A stretch of 64,000 nucleotides of DNA from Aureobasidium sp. EXF-3400 (lineage: Eukaryota; Ascomycota; Dothideomycetes; Dothideales; Saccotheciaceae), in contig SWBL01000234.1 in assembly GCA_024195585.1 (NCBI GenBank), forward strand, positions 1 through 64,000, in the 5' to 3' direction. Below the pieces are notes generated by a model that did not search any database, was not told where the DNA came from, and was given only the letters and a program-made list of their open reading frames with translations. The position numbers and the translations under genes were made by a program. Below, piece by piece: positions 10,816-24,600 of this stretch (positions are counted from its first letter, which is position 1; each line of letters opens with the position of its first letter).

Positions 10816-11716
10816 TGTTGTTGATGGTCGAGGTTGCGGGCTCGGTAATTGATGTGCTTTGGGTGATGTGATATGTGGATTGCAGCCAACTCGTGAAGGT
10901 CAACCAAGCAGCCAAAGACAAACTAACACTCAAGAGTGCAATGAAACACAGAAATAGCGTCGCAGGACGGATAGAAGGGAGGCTTCGAGGTCGACTGGTA
11001 GGACAGATACGGAGCGATTATCGCCGAGAAGCGTACGTGATGCCATCCATGGTTCGCAAGCCTCCGCCCGCTCCACCCCATGTGACTCAGTGACGATCAC
11101 CGCAATGAATCATACCCTTATCACTGCCATGCACATCTCTTAGATAATCCAAGTCACTGTTCACAACAAGAGTCTGTGCAATCAAGTAGAAAAGCCAAAA
11201 CCAAAATGCCATGAAGATGAATATAACTATGACCAGGAACCCGCCCGGTTTTGCTGCCATGTTAAGAATTGGAATCAGAATCCCTTGGCTAGCAGAAAGA
11301 AACTGTCAAGTCTTCCCAGCTGCCTCTCACTTCCTCCTTCTCTATCCATGAGAGCGTGCTGTGATTGATCAGCATGCATGCTCGCACTTCTTTCCTCGCT
11401 AAACTTCGCTCGCTGCTCCTCCATTACTTCTCTTGTGAAAAGAGAATAAAAAGGGTATCTCAAAATCCAAAAAACGTACTCAAAAGCAAGATGAAAGAAA
11501 CGAAAAGAAAAGAAAAGAAAAGAAAAGAAAAGAAAAGAAAAGAAAAGAAAAGAAAAGAAAAAGAGAAATGAATCATCGCGCCCGCCCATAGATTTGCGCC
11601 GCTGCATCCCTCATGTCCCATGCCTTGCTCTGAGAAAGTCACAGACACCTAGATCGATGTTGTCCTCTCGTCATGATCAGATTAGATCAGAAGACGAACA
11701 GGATTGATGACTGCAT
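10816..11716. other. Intergenic, with an AAAAG microsatellite
   Basis: About 900 bases upstream of the small conserved gene and downstream of the RasGAP gene. Apart from the pentanucleotide repeat listed separately, I see no gene here. Confidence 0.5.
11502..11561. repeat. Microsatellite (GAAAA)n
   Basis: About twelve near-perfect copies of the pentanucleotide GAAAA run from 11502 to 11561, preceded by an imperfect purine tract. This is a simple-sequence repeat of the kind that varies in copy number between strains. It lies about 150 bases beyond the stop codon of the RasGAP gene. Confidence 0.95.
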
Positions 11717-14338
11717 CTACCAGCCTCGTTTCCGTGCGAACTTCTTGTTGAGATGGACGAGCAGCTTCGACACGTTGAACTGCACGTACTCGAGATCGAG
11801 ATCTTCTTGACTGTCTTTCTGCATCTCGAGCAAGTCGTCGAATTTCAGGTCGAGTTCCAGTAGCCCACGATTACGTCCTGGATACTAGTCAGTTTTGAGC
11901 TGTGTAGCTTAGTCCTCTTTGACTTACCCTTGTAATGCAATGAAATGATAAATGTTCCTGGACTCGGGCTGGTCATATTGAAATAGATGTTTGCTTGTCG
12001 ATTAGGAGGCACATTACTCTTCTGGATGACGCCTTCCTTCTCCAACTGAGCATGTGTGAACTTATATGGCCCCAAGACCTTTTGGCTTTGCACTCGTTTG
12101 GTGGTTCCTTCAGACTGGCCTCTGACGTTGTGCAGATATGACTTGTAGGTCTCGAGCTGGCCGACAAGGTATGCGTTATGGTCCCGAATCGTTTGATACA
12201 CCTCCTCGAGCTTTTGGCTCTCGGTCATGACCCTGTCTTTCAATGAGCCGAGGTGATTCAACTCTTGCTCGACTTCGTCGCGCAGAGATGCGTAGTTGTC
12301 TGCTTTGTCGATCATGCCCATGTCATTCAATTGACTCAATAGCTCCATACTACGGATACCCTTGCGCACCATGACCGAGTCGTTCTTTGTGGTGGCGGCT
12401 GCTTCAGCCACTCTGTCAAGACGAAGCGGTCGTCGTGCAACCACTGCATTCGCAGGCAAAGAGCGCAAGATCATGACAAATGTCGACTTTGCTTCCATGA
12501 AATAAACCTCCTCTTGGGTAATGTCGAGTGCAGCCGTTAGATCGTCGAGTGCCGTCTCCCATTTGCTGTACAGCGGAAGGTTGATGGCACGGTTCTCTTT
12601 CCTTGGTAGTTGTGCTGGTGCTGGGCCCAGATCTTGCAAGAGAATCTTCAGATGCGATCCTTCGTCTCTTGCCACCAACTCCTGGGTGTGTTTCTCAAGG
12701 AGTGCGTGCATAGCGTAAACTTCGTTTAGCGAGATAGGCAGTTCGAGGTCCTTCTTGGATAGAGCGACATAGTTGTCCATTTCGAGTGTCTCGTAGAAGT
12801 CTTGAACCTCGCACAAATCGAGCAGAAACTTATTCATGCGCTCTTTGTTCTGCTGGATAAATGGTTGAAGCACGGACATGTACGGTTCTTTGGCGTAGGA
12901 AGGCTTGTTGGCAAGGTTCTGCAGCATCTTCGCGACCTGCAGGACATCAAGTCAGTAATCGAACCCAGACTGTGGAGATTGTGCAGACGTACCAGAGTAA
13001 GAGTACGCTTGGGGTTCTCAGCAGGGTTTTGCTCAATAAGCATATACGACCTGGGAGTGACTATGGCGGGATTGATGAAGCGCAGGAAGAAGAAACCGCC
13101 GATCAAGGTACAAATGGTCTGGTCTTGAGCATCCGGGTATTTTCTCCTTGAAAGACTCCTAATCTGTTTGCATATCCATCGAATACCGTAAGGCGTCTCG
13201 TCCATTCCGTTGACGATCGTGTCGAGGAAGTAGTTGGCAAGCTGGATCAATTGACCAACCCTGCGACTGATAATTGCTTGAACCTGTGGATTTGCGGCGG
13301 CCTCTTCGGCGGTGATGCCACCGGGTGGCAGACTCGATGTCGAACCACGGATTGAGGCACGCTCGGACATCATAGTCTCGTATACTTTGAGTGGGTTGAT
13401 TTCGAGATCGACGTCGCGCAGCTTGCTCGTAACATAGTTGATTTGTCCGGACAGCACCGTCTTGAGATAACCTTGACCTGGACCTCTGCGTGTATAGGTG
13501 GTCATCATGCGAGAAACGGGGGTATTGGCACGAAGAAGGGAGGAGTAATCGGGTGTGTTGTCGAATTGGTAGGTCAGAACGGACTAAACAGATAGGTTAG
13601 ACGGAATTCAAAGAGCGAGACAGAGTCATCATCGAGACCGACCTGGAACATGGTGAGCAGCAGGTGCTCTTCACGACTCTCGTACTGGTTACCGTAGATG
13701 GTGAACATGACTGTCTGGAGCAATTGGTCGATTTCGGCCAGCGTTACTAGGCGACAAAGGTGGGCAATGTGTTTCGGCTCGGATTGAAGTAGGAATAGCA
13801 GGTTGCCGTATTTCTGCGTCTTATCATCATTAGGGAAAGCACCCTCGGTAAGTTCGTCGGACTCGTCGAGATGGTCGGCTACTTCGTTGCGCTGTGTTTG
13901 GGTCAGCCGGGCTCGAGGATGTGTGACAGGCTTCAGGACAAACCTCCTCCAAGGCCATGCGGTTCTGCACGAGCAGAGCAATTCTCGAGTCGAGGTATCG
14001 CACATCTTTCTCCAGTACAAAGTTCTTCTTGGACTGCGACGAGATCTTTGATTTGAGGTCGCGGAGGACTTTCTGGGCTATATCGCTGTCAGCGAGCGTG
14101 GCAGGTGGTGGTGGGGTACGAGCAACGTACCGCGTGCAAGGTCGTCTTCAATCTCGAGCTCGCGCGGGTTTGCATTCATAGACAGGTACAAAGCCGTCAT
14201 AGAATAGCGCTTGGAGGTGCGCGTTGACCTGGCCCCATCGTGAGAGGAGCGCGTGTTCTGTCGGCCGACCATGGGCAAGTAGGATGAAGACGACGACGTG
14301 GAAGCCCGCGATGGCGCATGCAGTGTTGCGACCGACAT
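11717..14338 (-). CDS. Ras GTPase-activating protein (Gap1/GapA type with RasGAP C-terminal domain)
   Basis: This is a cytosolic negative regulator that speeds GTP hydrolysis by Ras, of the short IQGAP-related class (S. pombe Gap1, A. nidulans GapA) that lacks calponin-homology and IQ regions. Exons are 14338-14131, 14077-13944, 13891-13643, 13583-12993, 12936-11928 and 11877-11717, with introns of 50-59 nt, giving 783 residues. The RasGAP domain lies in exons 3-5, with the signature [19 protein letters not shown] and the region [20 protein letters not shown], then [19 protein letters not shown]. The C-terminal RasGAP_C domain ends in [16 protein letters not shown]. One donor, at 13642, is the weak GTCGGT; it is supported by phase and by the family sequence across the joint. 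The N-terminal 60 residues are Ser-rich and less certain. Confidence 0.92.
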
Positions 14339-15734
14339 GGATTGGACTGCAGTCGCTTAAGTCGTTTAGGAGGGGGGACGGGCGTCTCGATGTTCGGCAG
14401 CTCTAGATTGCCCTCTTTGTTGGTGTCTCGGGGTGTCGAAACGAGAGCAGCACTGGCAATAAAGGAAAGTGGATAGAGAGCGAAGATGGTGCTGCTCTGG
14501 GCGTGCGCGATATAGCAGGAATCGAGTACAGCGACACTGCCGCCGTCCGCTTCGGACAAAGTGCTGTTCCTCGCGAAACTCAGAGTCGAGGGATCAATCT
14601 GGCAGGATGACAATTGGTTTGGGCGGATCGGGTTGCTCGGGCTCCCGTACGCTTGATTCGCAAAGTGCTTTCGCTGCAATCAACCGTCAAACAATTACAC
14701 GTGCTTGGTTGTTGGCATTCCACGTCTCGGTTGGAGCGTCGCAAAGAGCAAGACTGAAGCAAAGGAATGTAGGAGCTGATGAGTAGCAGCTCGATGCTTT
14801 CTTTGGCCTGTCTGACAAGTCGCGCGACTATCATGCACCACCCTGACTCTTTGTACCAGTCGCACGTCCCCTTTGTATGGGCCCCTTTGCTGGGAGTAAC
14901 CTTATTCTCTGGAATCTCTTCCGCAAAATGCTTCCAGCGAATCCAGCCTGCGCTGCGCCGTGGGCCCTGTAACGCCCTAGCTACTGGCCGACCACTGATT
15001 CACTGAGTGAGGTCAACGTCTTCGCATTGAACTGTGAAAAGTCCACACAACAGTCAATGGCCACCTCTCTTAGCAGAAGCCATGGCTATATTGTGCCTAC
15101 AATATCGCCATACACTTTACAAGCCTGCGCCTTAATCTACCAGGTTGCACGACATGGGTATCAAAACTTGCATTTTGCGGTTACAAGAGCCGCCTTGGGT
15201 TGCTCGCAATAATATGCACCGACTTGGCCCACGTCTTTATGATTCTCACTGTCCTGATCTGACTCTGTTGCTTCGGTCCTCTTCTCCACCAAGCCGTGTC
15301 CTAGTCCGCATGCGGCTCGCAGATCGCACCTGCAACGTGTTGATCAGGGTCGCACGGCCAAAACCCCTGACCACCTTGCAACCACTGCCCAATCCTCTGA
15401 CTATTTACCTTTCACTCGTTGCTACGTAACCTCAAAGATGCAACTCTTGAAAGATGCAGAAGTGGGCTGAGACCGTGGCTCTCAACCAACCGCAGCGACC
15501 AGAACCTGAGGACCGGCACGCACAGTCAAAAAAGTGCTAAAACAATAATAACTCCCGCTCTCGGCAGTCCTAAAAATTCCTCATGAAACACTTTGCTAGC
15601 GCCCATCTGAAACCTCGAAATCGTCGGTCGTGATTTGCCGCTGCACTCCACATTAAGCGAGCATGGCAACTCTCCAGACTCCACCATCTGGAGCTGCGAC
15701 TCTAAACGACATTATTTCATCCTTTTGCGTGTGA
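14339..15734. other. Intergenic, 1.4 kb
   Basis: Upstream of the RasGAP gene and downstream of the DUF6594 gene. Short ORFs exist on both strands but show no domain, no convincing splice sites and no conserved look. I see nothing that can be supported as a gene or RNA. Confidence 0.5.
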
Positions 15735-17873
15735 TCAACGAGCCACAGCAGCGAGTAGTGTCATGAATGCCACATATCTGTGTGAGGATTCAAGTCAGCG
15801 CTCTGCATCTTCAACAATGACGACCAAATGCTTGCACTCACATGCCTGACAAGAAGATCCATTCACGCGGAGTCAAAATATGTCTGATGTCCAGGGTAGA
15901 GCACAGAAACCATTGGCCTATGGTGCATACGGATATTGCAAGGATGCGACAGAGAAAATTAGGCATCACCGCAAAAGCTAGAAATGGCAAGAGCAACAAC
16001 AAAGGCAGACAGGCTGTCGTTGCTGTCATCATTGACACTTCTGCGTTCCTGCGTGAAAGTACGAACAGGTCTTCTTCGTGCTTGAGGAAAGCTGCTTCTG
16101 TCATGTCGATAGGACAATGGGTTGACATCCACTCGCGGTAACGTGCTATCTCTGCTTCTTGCGGTCTTTGTAAATCCTTGGATGACTCGCAATATGACTC
16201 GACAGCACGATCTACTGCTCATCAGCCAACCAACACTCCACTTTTCGCACTTTGCAAAGTATACTTACGGTATCTTTCCAGCTTGACGAAAATCTCGCCC
16301 AACACAAACTTCCTTCTGAACATCAACTCACTGTCTGCAGGTGTGATTCGTGCTTCCGCGCGCCTTGACGCAGGCTTCGATTTTCCGTCAGAAACCACGA
16401 GTCCAATTTGAGAAATCCATTCATCCAGATTACGCAATTCTTCTTCGTACTCGCAGATCTCGTCTTGCAGGTATAGAAGTAGGCGATGATGTAAGTGCTC
16501 AAAACTGCGATACATTGGTCGCGCTCCGATAGTCCCATCTGTCAGCTTAGCTGCTAGGAGTTCGTAACCTTCCAGCGTGGTCTTTTTGAAATCAGGAAAG
16601 CTTGAAGCTGTTGGAGCAGGAGATGGCACACCAGCTTGAGGAGGTGGTGATCGTAAACCTTGACCGTGGTCGTCCCGGAAACTTGCTCGTTGTGCTTGTG
16701 GACTGTTATAGTACATTTGTGGCCAATATGGACCTGGTGTTGGAATAGTATTTCCATAATTGGGGCCCAAGGGTCTTTGTTGGGATGCAATGTGTTGGCG
16801 AAGAGCTTCTACCTGATCTTCAAGTCTGACATTCGACTGTGGACTTTGAGGCAATTGACCCGCTCTTGCATTTATGCCGGGTTGAACTTGATGTCCTGGT
16901 TGTTGCAAAAGAGATACACCTGATCGAATCGAGATGGGTGTAGGCAAACCCATTCCTTGGCCCCAGACATTGTCATCTTGCTGATTGGTCCAACCACTGT
17001 TCTGAGACGAAGGCACGACTGGCTGAGCTAGCGGAGGTTCTGAAGGCCCAGATGAACCATATGCTGGACGCATAGACTGCGGCGAAGGTAAAGAATTCGA
17101 ACCATCGGTGTTCAACGATGGCGGTCTGCCAATACTCTCTGGAGTCAGTGGGCCGAACCATTGTGCTGAAGAGCCGGTTTGATATGGTTGGTTTTGTCGT
17201 CCAAGATCCCCAGAAGTCTTAGGCGAGGAAGATATTCCTCTGTCGCCTGTTTCAGGCCCTTCGGCAATCGATTGCTGATGCTCTTGGTGTTGCGGAGTCA
17301 TCTCAGGCTTTGTCTCCAAAGGAGAAAAGATATTCCGTTTCAAGGTCCTTTCACTTCCACTGGACCTATCAGATATGCCTGTAGTTTCAGAGCAAGTTGT
17401 AAGTGTTGATGAAGCATGAGCATGCGATTCCTCATCCATCATAGACTTCCTGGGACGAGCGACATCGCCAGGCACCTTACGAGGTCCATGTCTCCTCATC
17501 AGCATGCTTTCCGTGCCTGTAGTATTTGACAAGCGTCGACCGGTCTTTGCAACCTTGAAGGGCACGCGTTGTTGCACATTTGACTGAGCTTGTTGGTTTT
17601 CGCGTTTGTCCGTCGGGGTAAGCTCTGTCTGTAGGGCTGAGAGGCCTTCATCTATATCTGACCATACCTCCGAACCTGACTGCGATACTTTTCTGCAGGC
17701 TTGCTTGTGTAGTGGTAGCTCGGTGGAAGATTCTGGTGCTGAAGTTGCTGGAGTCAAGATTGGTGAGACTGGCGATGGCAGTGGTGTTGGAGTGTTGATA
17801 AGATCTGGCTATTTTGCTTCTGAGTGAGATTCCTCGATATGGTCGAAAAGAGGGGCAGTCGGACACCCACCAT
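15735..17873 (-). CDS. DUF6594-type membrane protein with long disordered N-terminus
   Basis: A large fungal-specific family of unknown role. Main exons are 17808-16269, 16214-15842 and 15777-15735, with introns of 54 and 64 nt in agreeing phases. About the first 430 residues are Pro/Ser/Gln-rich and disordered. The domain follows: a folded stretch around MYRSFEHLHHRLLLYLQDEI and EELRNLDEWISQI, then RKFVLGEIFVKLERY and RAVESYCESSKDLQRP, ending in two or three C-terminal membrane segments (TACLPLLLLLPFLAFAV, then ILAISVCTIGQWFL and YVAFMTLLAAVA). The large exon is open up to an acceptor-like site at 17809 but has no ATG near its 5' end. The best fit is a first coding exon that is only the ATG at 17873-17871 followed by a 62-nt intron (GTGGGT...ATAG), giving about 652 residues. 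That 5' end is uncertain. Confidence 0.7.
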
Positions 17874-18652
17874 TCTGGCACGAGCGGCGGCACTTCAACC
17901 GCAGATCTTCCTTTTGATTGAGTGCTTCAACCTCAGCTCATCTGTACTTGTCGAAATATAAAAATTGATGCTGCAGAATCATGTGGACTGGAGCTGGAGA
18001 CCGACAAGTACTTTGCCGCTTAGCTGAATGAGAAGGAAAGCAAGTCATGATTGCGAGAACGTGACTGATGAAAAAGAGAGCAAATAGATTGTGGGTGGGC
18101 GAGTGCTGGTACTGTGCAACCAAAGGCTTCCCGGTAGATTGGTAGAATCTGGTTGCGTGCATGATCGGATATCGCTGTGCTGGCGGCCGATATACCAATG
18201 GCGATGACGTGTGAACAAGTTTGAATAGCTGAAGTACGCAAAGAAGGAACTATGTCCAAGGCTGTTGTGCGAGTTGGCAGAGGCTCTCCAAGAGAGACGC
18301 CGTTTCGTACGAATAATGTATTTCAACACAGCGTCCTGATAGCAACGTGCCTTTGCTCGAGCTTTCTGCGAGAAGTGTTGACTGTCTGTTGTCAACTGCT
18401 GGGACACATGAGTGGTGTTGCGCTGGTAATAGCAAGAGTGTCGTCTGTCCAATCACTAAACAACGATAAGGAGGGATAAGTGCACGTCAAGAAGGAAGAA
18501 CAATGGCTATTATTGGAACCCTTGAAGGGCACTGCCTATCTATCATAATGAAACCGTAACACATAACATCAGCGCCAACTCCAACGCTAAATCGACCTCA
18601 GCCATTCTCACGCTTTCGCGACACCGTACACGCTCTCACCGCCCAGCATTCT
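17874..18652. other. Intergenic between DUF6594 gene and arginase
   Basis: About 780 bases between two minus-strand genes, serving as the DUF6594 gene promoter and the arginase 3' flank. ORFs such as 18045-18452 (-) have no recognisable content. I see no supportable gene. Confidence 0.5.
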
Positions 18653-19733
18653 CTATAGCAGAGTGTCACCAAGACCGCAACGGACGATTGAGATACCGGC
18701 ACGGACGGTCTCGCTGGCGCCGTGAGACTCGAGACTAGGGTTGACCTCGACCAAGTCCAAAGCAACAAGGCTGCCAGTCTCGTGAACGCACTCGGCAATG
18801 AAGTCACCCTCGCGTAAAGTCAAACCGCCACGGACGGGAGTGCCAGTGCTGGGTGCCCACATGGGGTCGAGCGAGTCAATGTCGAAGGACAAGTGGATGG
18901 GAGTGTCGCTACCAATCCAGCCAAGAGCCATGTCCATGACCTTGCCAATACCGTATCTGTGATGGCCAATCAGTATCATGATGTGCCTCAGGAGCAGAGG
19001 ATAGAACTTACCTGTCGATGTCGTGCATAGAGAAGGCCTTGATGCCGTGCTCACGCAAAATCTTCTTCTCGCCGCGATCAATGTCTCTCAGACCGATGTA
19101 GACGAGCTTCTTAACGCTGACGCGCTGGTCGTCCTTGATCCAACCGAAGCAATCCTCCTTGTCTTCCTTGGCCAAGCCGGTCAAGAAAGCAACCGGCATG
19201 CCGTGGATGTTTCCACTATCCGATGTCTCGGGAGTGTTGATATCAGCGTGTGCATCGACCCAGATGACAGCCATCTCTCTACCAGTTCTTTCTCTGATGG
19301 CCTTGGCTGTGCCGGAAATGGTACCAATTGCAATCGAGTGGTCACCACCGAGAGTCAGGACAAAGCGACCTTGACGGGCATGCTCATAGACTTGCTCGCT
19401 GAGGCGCTGAGTGACGGCACTGACAGCGCGAGAGTTCTTCATGCCGCGGTATACGGGGTCTTCCTTGGGCATGATGTCGGCGTATTGGTGCACCTCTCCG
19501 TCATAGTGCACGTTGAACTCAAGCTCTTCTCTCAATTGTTCGACGAGACCAGACTCGATCAAGGCCATGGGAGCAGCATCGACACCGGACTTGCCCTATC
19601 AACGATGTCAGAGCAAGTGACGTTTGCGCGAGATACTAGTTCCACTCACCTGGCCTCCGCAGAAGCCTACGGCAACAAGGCCCAATTCGTTGCGGGAAGG
19701 CAGGAACTTGGGCTGAAGGGTTGGTGCGTCCAT
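18653..19733 (-). CDS. car1: Arginase
   Basis: Arginase hydrolyses L-arginine to ornithine and urea, the first step of arginine catabolism and a source of nitrogen; it is a cytosolic binuclear manganese enzyme. Exons are 19733-19650, 19595-19012 and 18956-18653, with introns of 54 and 55 nt, giving 323 residues, the standard size. The metal-binding motifs are all present and in order: GGDHSIAIGT, DAHADINTP and SFDIDSLDP. The C-terminus ALDLVEVNPSLE is also typical. The short first exon (28 residues) ends in GFCGGQ and joins GKSGVDAAP in the second. GATA-factor-like sites (CTTATC at 20106, GATAA at 20181) lie about 370-450 bases upstream, which would fit nitrogen control, but single sites of this size occur often by chance. 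Confidence 0.96.
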
Positions 19734-21625
19734 TGTGAGTGGGGGTATCGAGGGAACAGGCTCAGATGGCTCGTAGGAGGGAGAAATAGGTCAAGATAGA
19801 AATTTAGGAGTTAGGACAGCGAGGTTCACAGAAGAAGGTAGAGGTGGAACAAAGAGACGGGGAGAAAGGGAATGAGCGAGCTTTTCAATAAGCCCAGCTG
19901 ACCCGTTGAGAAATCATCTTCGTGGCCTTTTGAAATAGACCATAACGTAAAGCGCGGTTGCAACTGTACTTAGCGGTATGAAGCAACAGCAGTGTCTCCT
20001 AAGCGCAGGTATAGACGGCGTCGAGGAAGTTTGGTGGTAGGAGGCCGCGTCTGTGCATCCTGGCCGGGCTTTGATCACAATCTTCATTACGAAGCAGAAA
20101 CGAATCTTATCTTCTCAGCGTGGAGTCTGGGGATATATTATGACGAGACCACTATAACGATTGGGATTTTCTGCCTCAGAGATAACACTCGTACAGAGGC
20201 AGGGTGAGCTGCCTAATCACATTCATGTGCTCACATTTACATAGCGATTGGAAAAAGCCAAGATTCGACTATGGCTATGGCTTGCGCTGTTCCCGAACAC
20301 TCAACAACCCGCTTGATCCGAGACCTAGAGCAAGACTCCCGTCGCAGTCCTTAAGGATGTTCACGAGCCCACCTGCCTGATGTTGTTAAACCTCTCAATC
20401 GAAAAAAGCCTCATAGGCGAAAATTGGCGCAACTCGCTTCGTAAGATCTCGATGATTGAATTCTTCGGAAGACCAAGCATATATACCATATTCTTGGCAG
20501 ATCTTGAATTTCAAATGCCCTATGGACCCAAGAGCTTGAAAGTCTCACTGAAACATGTTCTGGCATCTCGCCTTGGCCGAAGTCGGATTCAAGACATGTG
20601 GAATTGAAATCAGGCCAGTACTGTAAGGCCAGTTTCAAAGAGCATCAGACCATGGAACACAGCAACATCACAAACTCGAACCGCAGTTGTGCTTGTCCCA
20701 TAAATTGTCGTAGATGGCGGTGTTGGACATGGCGGGCTTCTCTAGCGCATGCCGCAATAGGAAATTTGTTGCCCAATTTTCCTTATACACTGTGCTCCGA
20801 GGATGCGCATTATGGTCATGATCAAAGAATTCAAGTCAAAGTGTCAATAGCGTCTATTGGAAGCGTCGCATGCATGATGCATAGGTACGAATTATTACCT
20901 GGTTTGCTCCAAGGCAAGATCCGGACGGCGGGAAGCGGCAGACAAACGCAAATGGACAGGACGATCTTCTTTATCAAAGCAGCTCTTGGCTTGAATAGAC
21001 TGGGCGTCGCTGAGAGAGAAGGGACCGAGAGACTGTGATGCAAGGACGAGCATGAAGATGTAGCTAAGACAAAAGACCGTAATTGAGGGCAAAGCTTAAT
21101 AAAGATATAGATTGCGGAGATGTCGGCATCTTGTATTGATATGCAGGGTTTTTGGTGGCTGCAAGGTCGCGGTGCTGTGTGCATGTGAAAGTGATGGAAG
21201 TGGTCGAAGCTCGCCAACGGGGGTGCAGTCGACGCCCCTTTCAGCAGAAAGCGGGTCTCTAGTGCGTGATAATCGTGGATGCAACCATGATTTGAATATA
21301 CAATACCACGCTGTTTTGAAAACATTGACGACTGCCGACTGCCACGATCGAGGCTGGACCAAGACCAAGTGATCTTCGTGTCCGAGCAGCGACGACAACT
21401 CGTCTCAATTGCACCCACAGCGACCACACGATCAACTTGCAAGTCGGACGCAGCCTGCCCCTCCGAGGCTTCGAGCATTCATTGATCATCCACTGCCATT
21501 CCTCCTTTGCCATCGAAACCCCTTGACGCGACAAGACTCGTTTCCGACTCGGTTTTATCCTTTCTTGTCCCCAGTCGCCATGCGCTGAAGACGACCACCA
21601 CACAGGAGCCTCAGGAGATCACAGC
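19734..21625. other. Intergenic between divergent arginase and MIT-protein genes
   Basis: A 1.9-kb divergent promoter region and one of the largest gene-free gaps in the window. Several ORFs of 60-215 codons occur, including 20831-21478 on the minus strand. None has a good start context, splice structure or a recognisable domain. I see nothing that can be called. Confidence 0.45.
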
Positions 21626-24600
21626 ATGCTCCATACCGGCCCAGCGCAAGCCGGCGATGCAACCCACGCCCGACAGCACCAACACCATCCCCAGCAGCGA
21701 CAGTACCACGACCGCTTCGACCTGACTCGTGCCCCCTCGCCTGGTGGAGATTCAATCCTGACTGTCCGCATTCCTGGCCACCAGATCCAACACCAAGATG
21801 ACCCCAGTCGCCGGGCTAGCGCTCTGCACGATCGAGGCCCAAGCGACTCTTCACACTGGTCGCATACTGACCGACAAGGACACGGTTTGGCCAACCTGAA
21901 CCGATGGTCTCATTCGACCGCCTCCAGCGTCGCATCCATTGACACCCCACCGACCGCAATCAAGCACTCGCAGTCCCACACCAATCCATCCAGCCACGCT
22001 TTTCACACAGCCTCTATTTGGGCTCGCCGCAATGTCCCTGATGCTCAGATGTCTCCTGAGGACGTATCACCACGATCCATTGCCTACCAACGCCCTCAAG
22101 CCATGCAAAGTCCAGAGTACCATCGACGTCGTGTACCTCGTTTCGAGAAGCCCCTACCACCACGCATGTCCATTTCGAACCACTCTCCCAACGACGAAGC
22201 CCAGTTGACTAGCGCCACCTTCACTCCCACAACCCCTGGCTTGCTCACCCCCAACAGCTACGTCAATTCTGACTATTTCGGAAGCACTGCCTCTGCTTCA
22301 AGCAGCTACGACAAGTCCCCGCATGCTTTGCCGCCACGCACCTCGTCGCGCCAGAATGGCTCCATATCGAGACAGGACATTAGTCCCGCTGAGAGTAGTT
22401 CGGGTAGAGGAAGAAGTCAGGACAAGAAGATGATGCTGTCCAAAGCTTTGGAGAAGGCAAACACGGCCGTTCTATTGGATAATGCCATGAACTACGAAGG
22501 CGCTCTAGAAGCATACCGAGATGCCTGTCGTTTGCTCGAGAATGTTTTGGACCGTACATACACACCCGATGACCGCCGGAAACTCGACGCTATCCGCGAC
22601 ACTTATACTATCCGAATCGACGAGCTTCTGCAGATCCAGCTAACCACTCAAGCTACGAGGAGAGACAAGCAACTTCCTCCAAGACCCATGAGTAACGAGT
22701 CTATTGTATCGGATGTATCTGGTCCAGACCGCAGCTCGGCTATCATTGAGACTGCCACATTGACACGGATCATCGATGCCCCACCTTCTACAAATGCGTC
22801 GGCTGTGCCTTCACCAACAGAAGGCCCCCCTACATCCTTTTTGGCTGTATCGCCTGCTCAAGGCCCACGTACTTCCTTCTTGACCAGTGCAATCCAAGAA
22901 GTTGAAGGCACCTCCACTCCTGGCGCCTTCTTGGGTCCGCTATGGGAGCGGGAACGATCGAGATCTCCTTTCAGAGATTCTACCATCAGCCACGATACCG
23001 CTCGTCCTTACAACCTCGAGCCCGCACTTATGCCGCGACCACTGACTCCTCGAGGATACGATGAACAGGAAAGCTCCCTCGAGCTCGACTCGAGACCTAC
23101 TACAGCAGAATCTCAGGATGTTTATCAAAATACGGATCCAGTGTCATGGCTAGACACGATAGATGAATCCGGATCTTCTGGTTCGCCATCCAACACCACC
23201 ACATCTTCTCGCTCACCTTCGTCCTCGGTGCATGAACGTTCGCCGAGACGGGGAGTCCACCGTAGAGACATAAGTGCTGCCCTCAGTCAAGCTAGTTTGG
23301 ATTTCGATGCTGCTTTTGATGCGGCGGTTGAAGCTGCTTATGAGGATGGCTATGAGGTCGATGATGAGTTCCTCGTACATCCTGCGCCTGTCCAAGACAG
23401 CCAAACGTCACTTGAGCCAGACTCAAATCGACCTTCTGAATCTTCTTTGGGCCAGTATCTTACATTTGACGGTCAGCTCGATGATGACGAGGCCGAAGAG
23501 GAACGCATTCTCGCGGATATAACCAACGACTATATAGATCACGGTTTCGACTTTGGCATTCAATCGAAGTCTGCTCTGCCGCGCAAGTCCGACTCTAGCA
23601 CATACTCTGGTCGTACATATCAAAGCTCGCAAGTATCTAACCGGACGACCGCGGGCACTTCGCTGTCAACTGTTGCAGAGAATGCTGTATCACGCCACAC
23701 CCCATCTTCATCACTAGCAACCGACATCTCCAAGACGTCCCCTGAGCAGACCAGCGGAGCCCAGCAGACGACCACTCCAAGCCGACGAACTGCTGGTCCC
23801 AACTTCAAACAGCTCAAGATTGAAACCTCGCGCAAACCCACTTTGAGATCACGTGGCTCCACGAACACTGAGCCCAAGGAGGCAGCTGACGTTGTGGGTG
23901 CAGAAGATGAGCCGGATGCGGACCGTCGAATCTCAGAGGTTCCTAGCTTGCGTCGCGTGGAGGCAGCGCTCGCCTCGCCTTATCACATGCGATCTGCGGC
24001 TTCAGATACGGCAACATCCATGTCTTTAGACAGCCTGCCCGAGAATGGGGATGCCCTCAACAGCAGTTACCGTTCGCCAAGGCCAAAGCTGTTTCGAGGC
24101 AGGAACAAGTCCTCGCTCAGTCTCCGTGAGACAGGAGGCTTTATTTCTGAGGAAACCGATACTGCTCCAGCTTCTCCAATGTCAGCATTTCCGGGCGGCG
24201 GAGAAGTACCACCTTTCCGGAGGTATATCACACCACCTGGAGGTTCGATACCTATTACACGCACAGATTCAGCTTCTGGGGGTCATCATATATTTGAAGA
24301 TTTCCTCAACCCTCCTAATCAACCACCGTCTCCTGGGGCAGACGACTCATATTCACCCACATCTTTAGAACCTTGTCCAGAGCCGACATTATTACGACCT
24401 TTCTGGATGCTCCGCTGCATTGCTAATGTCCTTAATCAGCCCCGTGGTGGTTTCTTGACCACCCGACTTTTTGTTCCTCGCCAAATATGGTTGAACCGCA
24501 ACGTCAAACTCAAGAGCGTCGAAGACAAGATTTCCAACTGCGATCTGTTGACAGCCGCTCTAGGCAAATTGTCTAAGGTTGATACCTATGATGCAGATGC

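Noticed and set aside
14197..14679. 160-codon minus-strand ORF at the 5' end of the RasGAP gene
   Set aside because: It overlaps the first RasGAP exon in another frame and has no recognised content.
19023..19799. 258-codon plus-strand ORF opposite arginase
   Set aside because: It lies wholly across the arginase exons and introns on the other strand; its translation has no domain and its codon pattern is the shadow of arginase.
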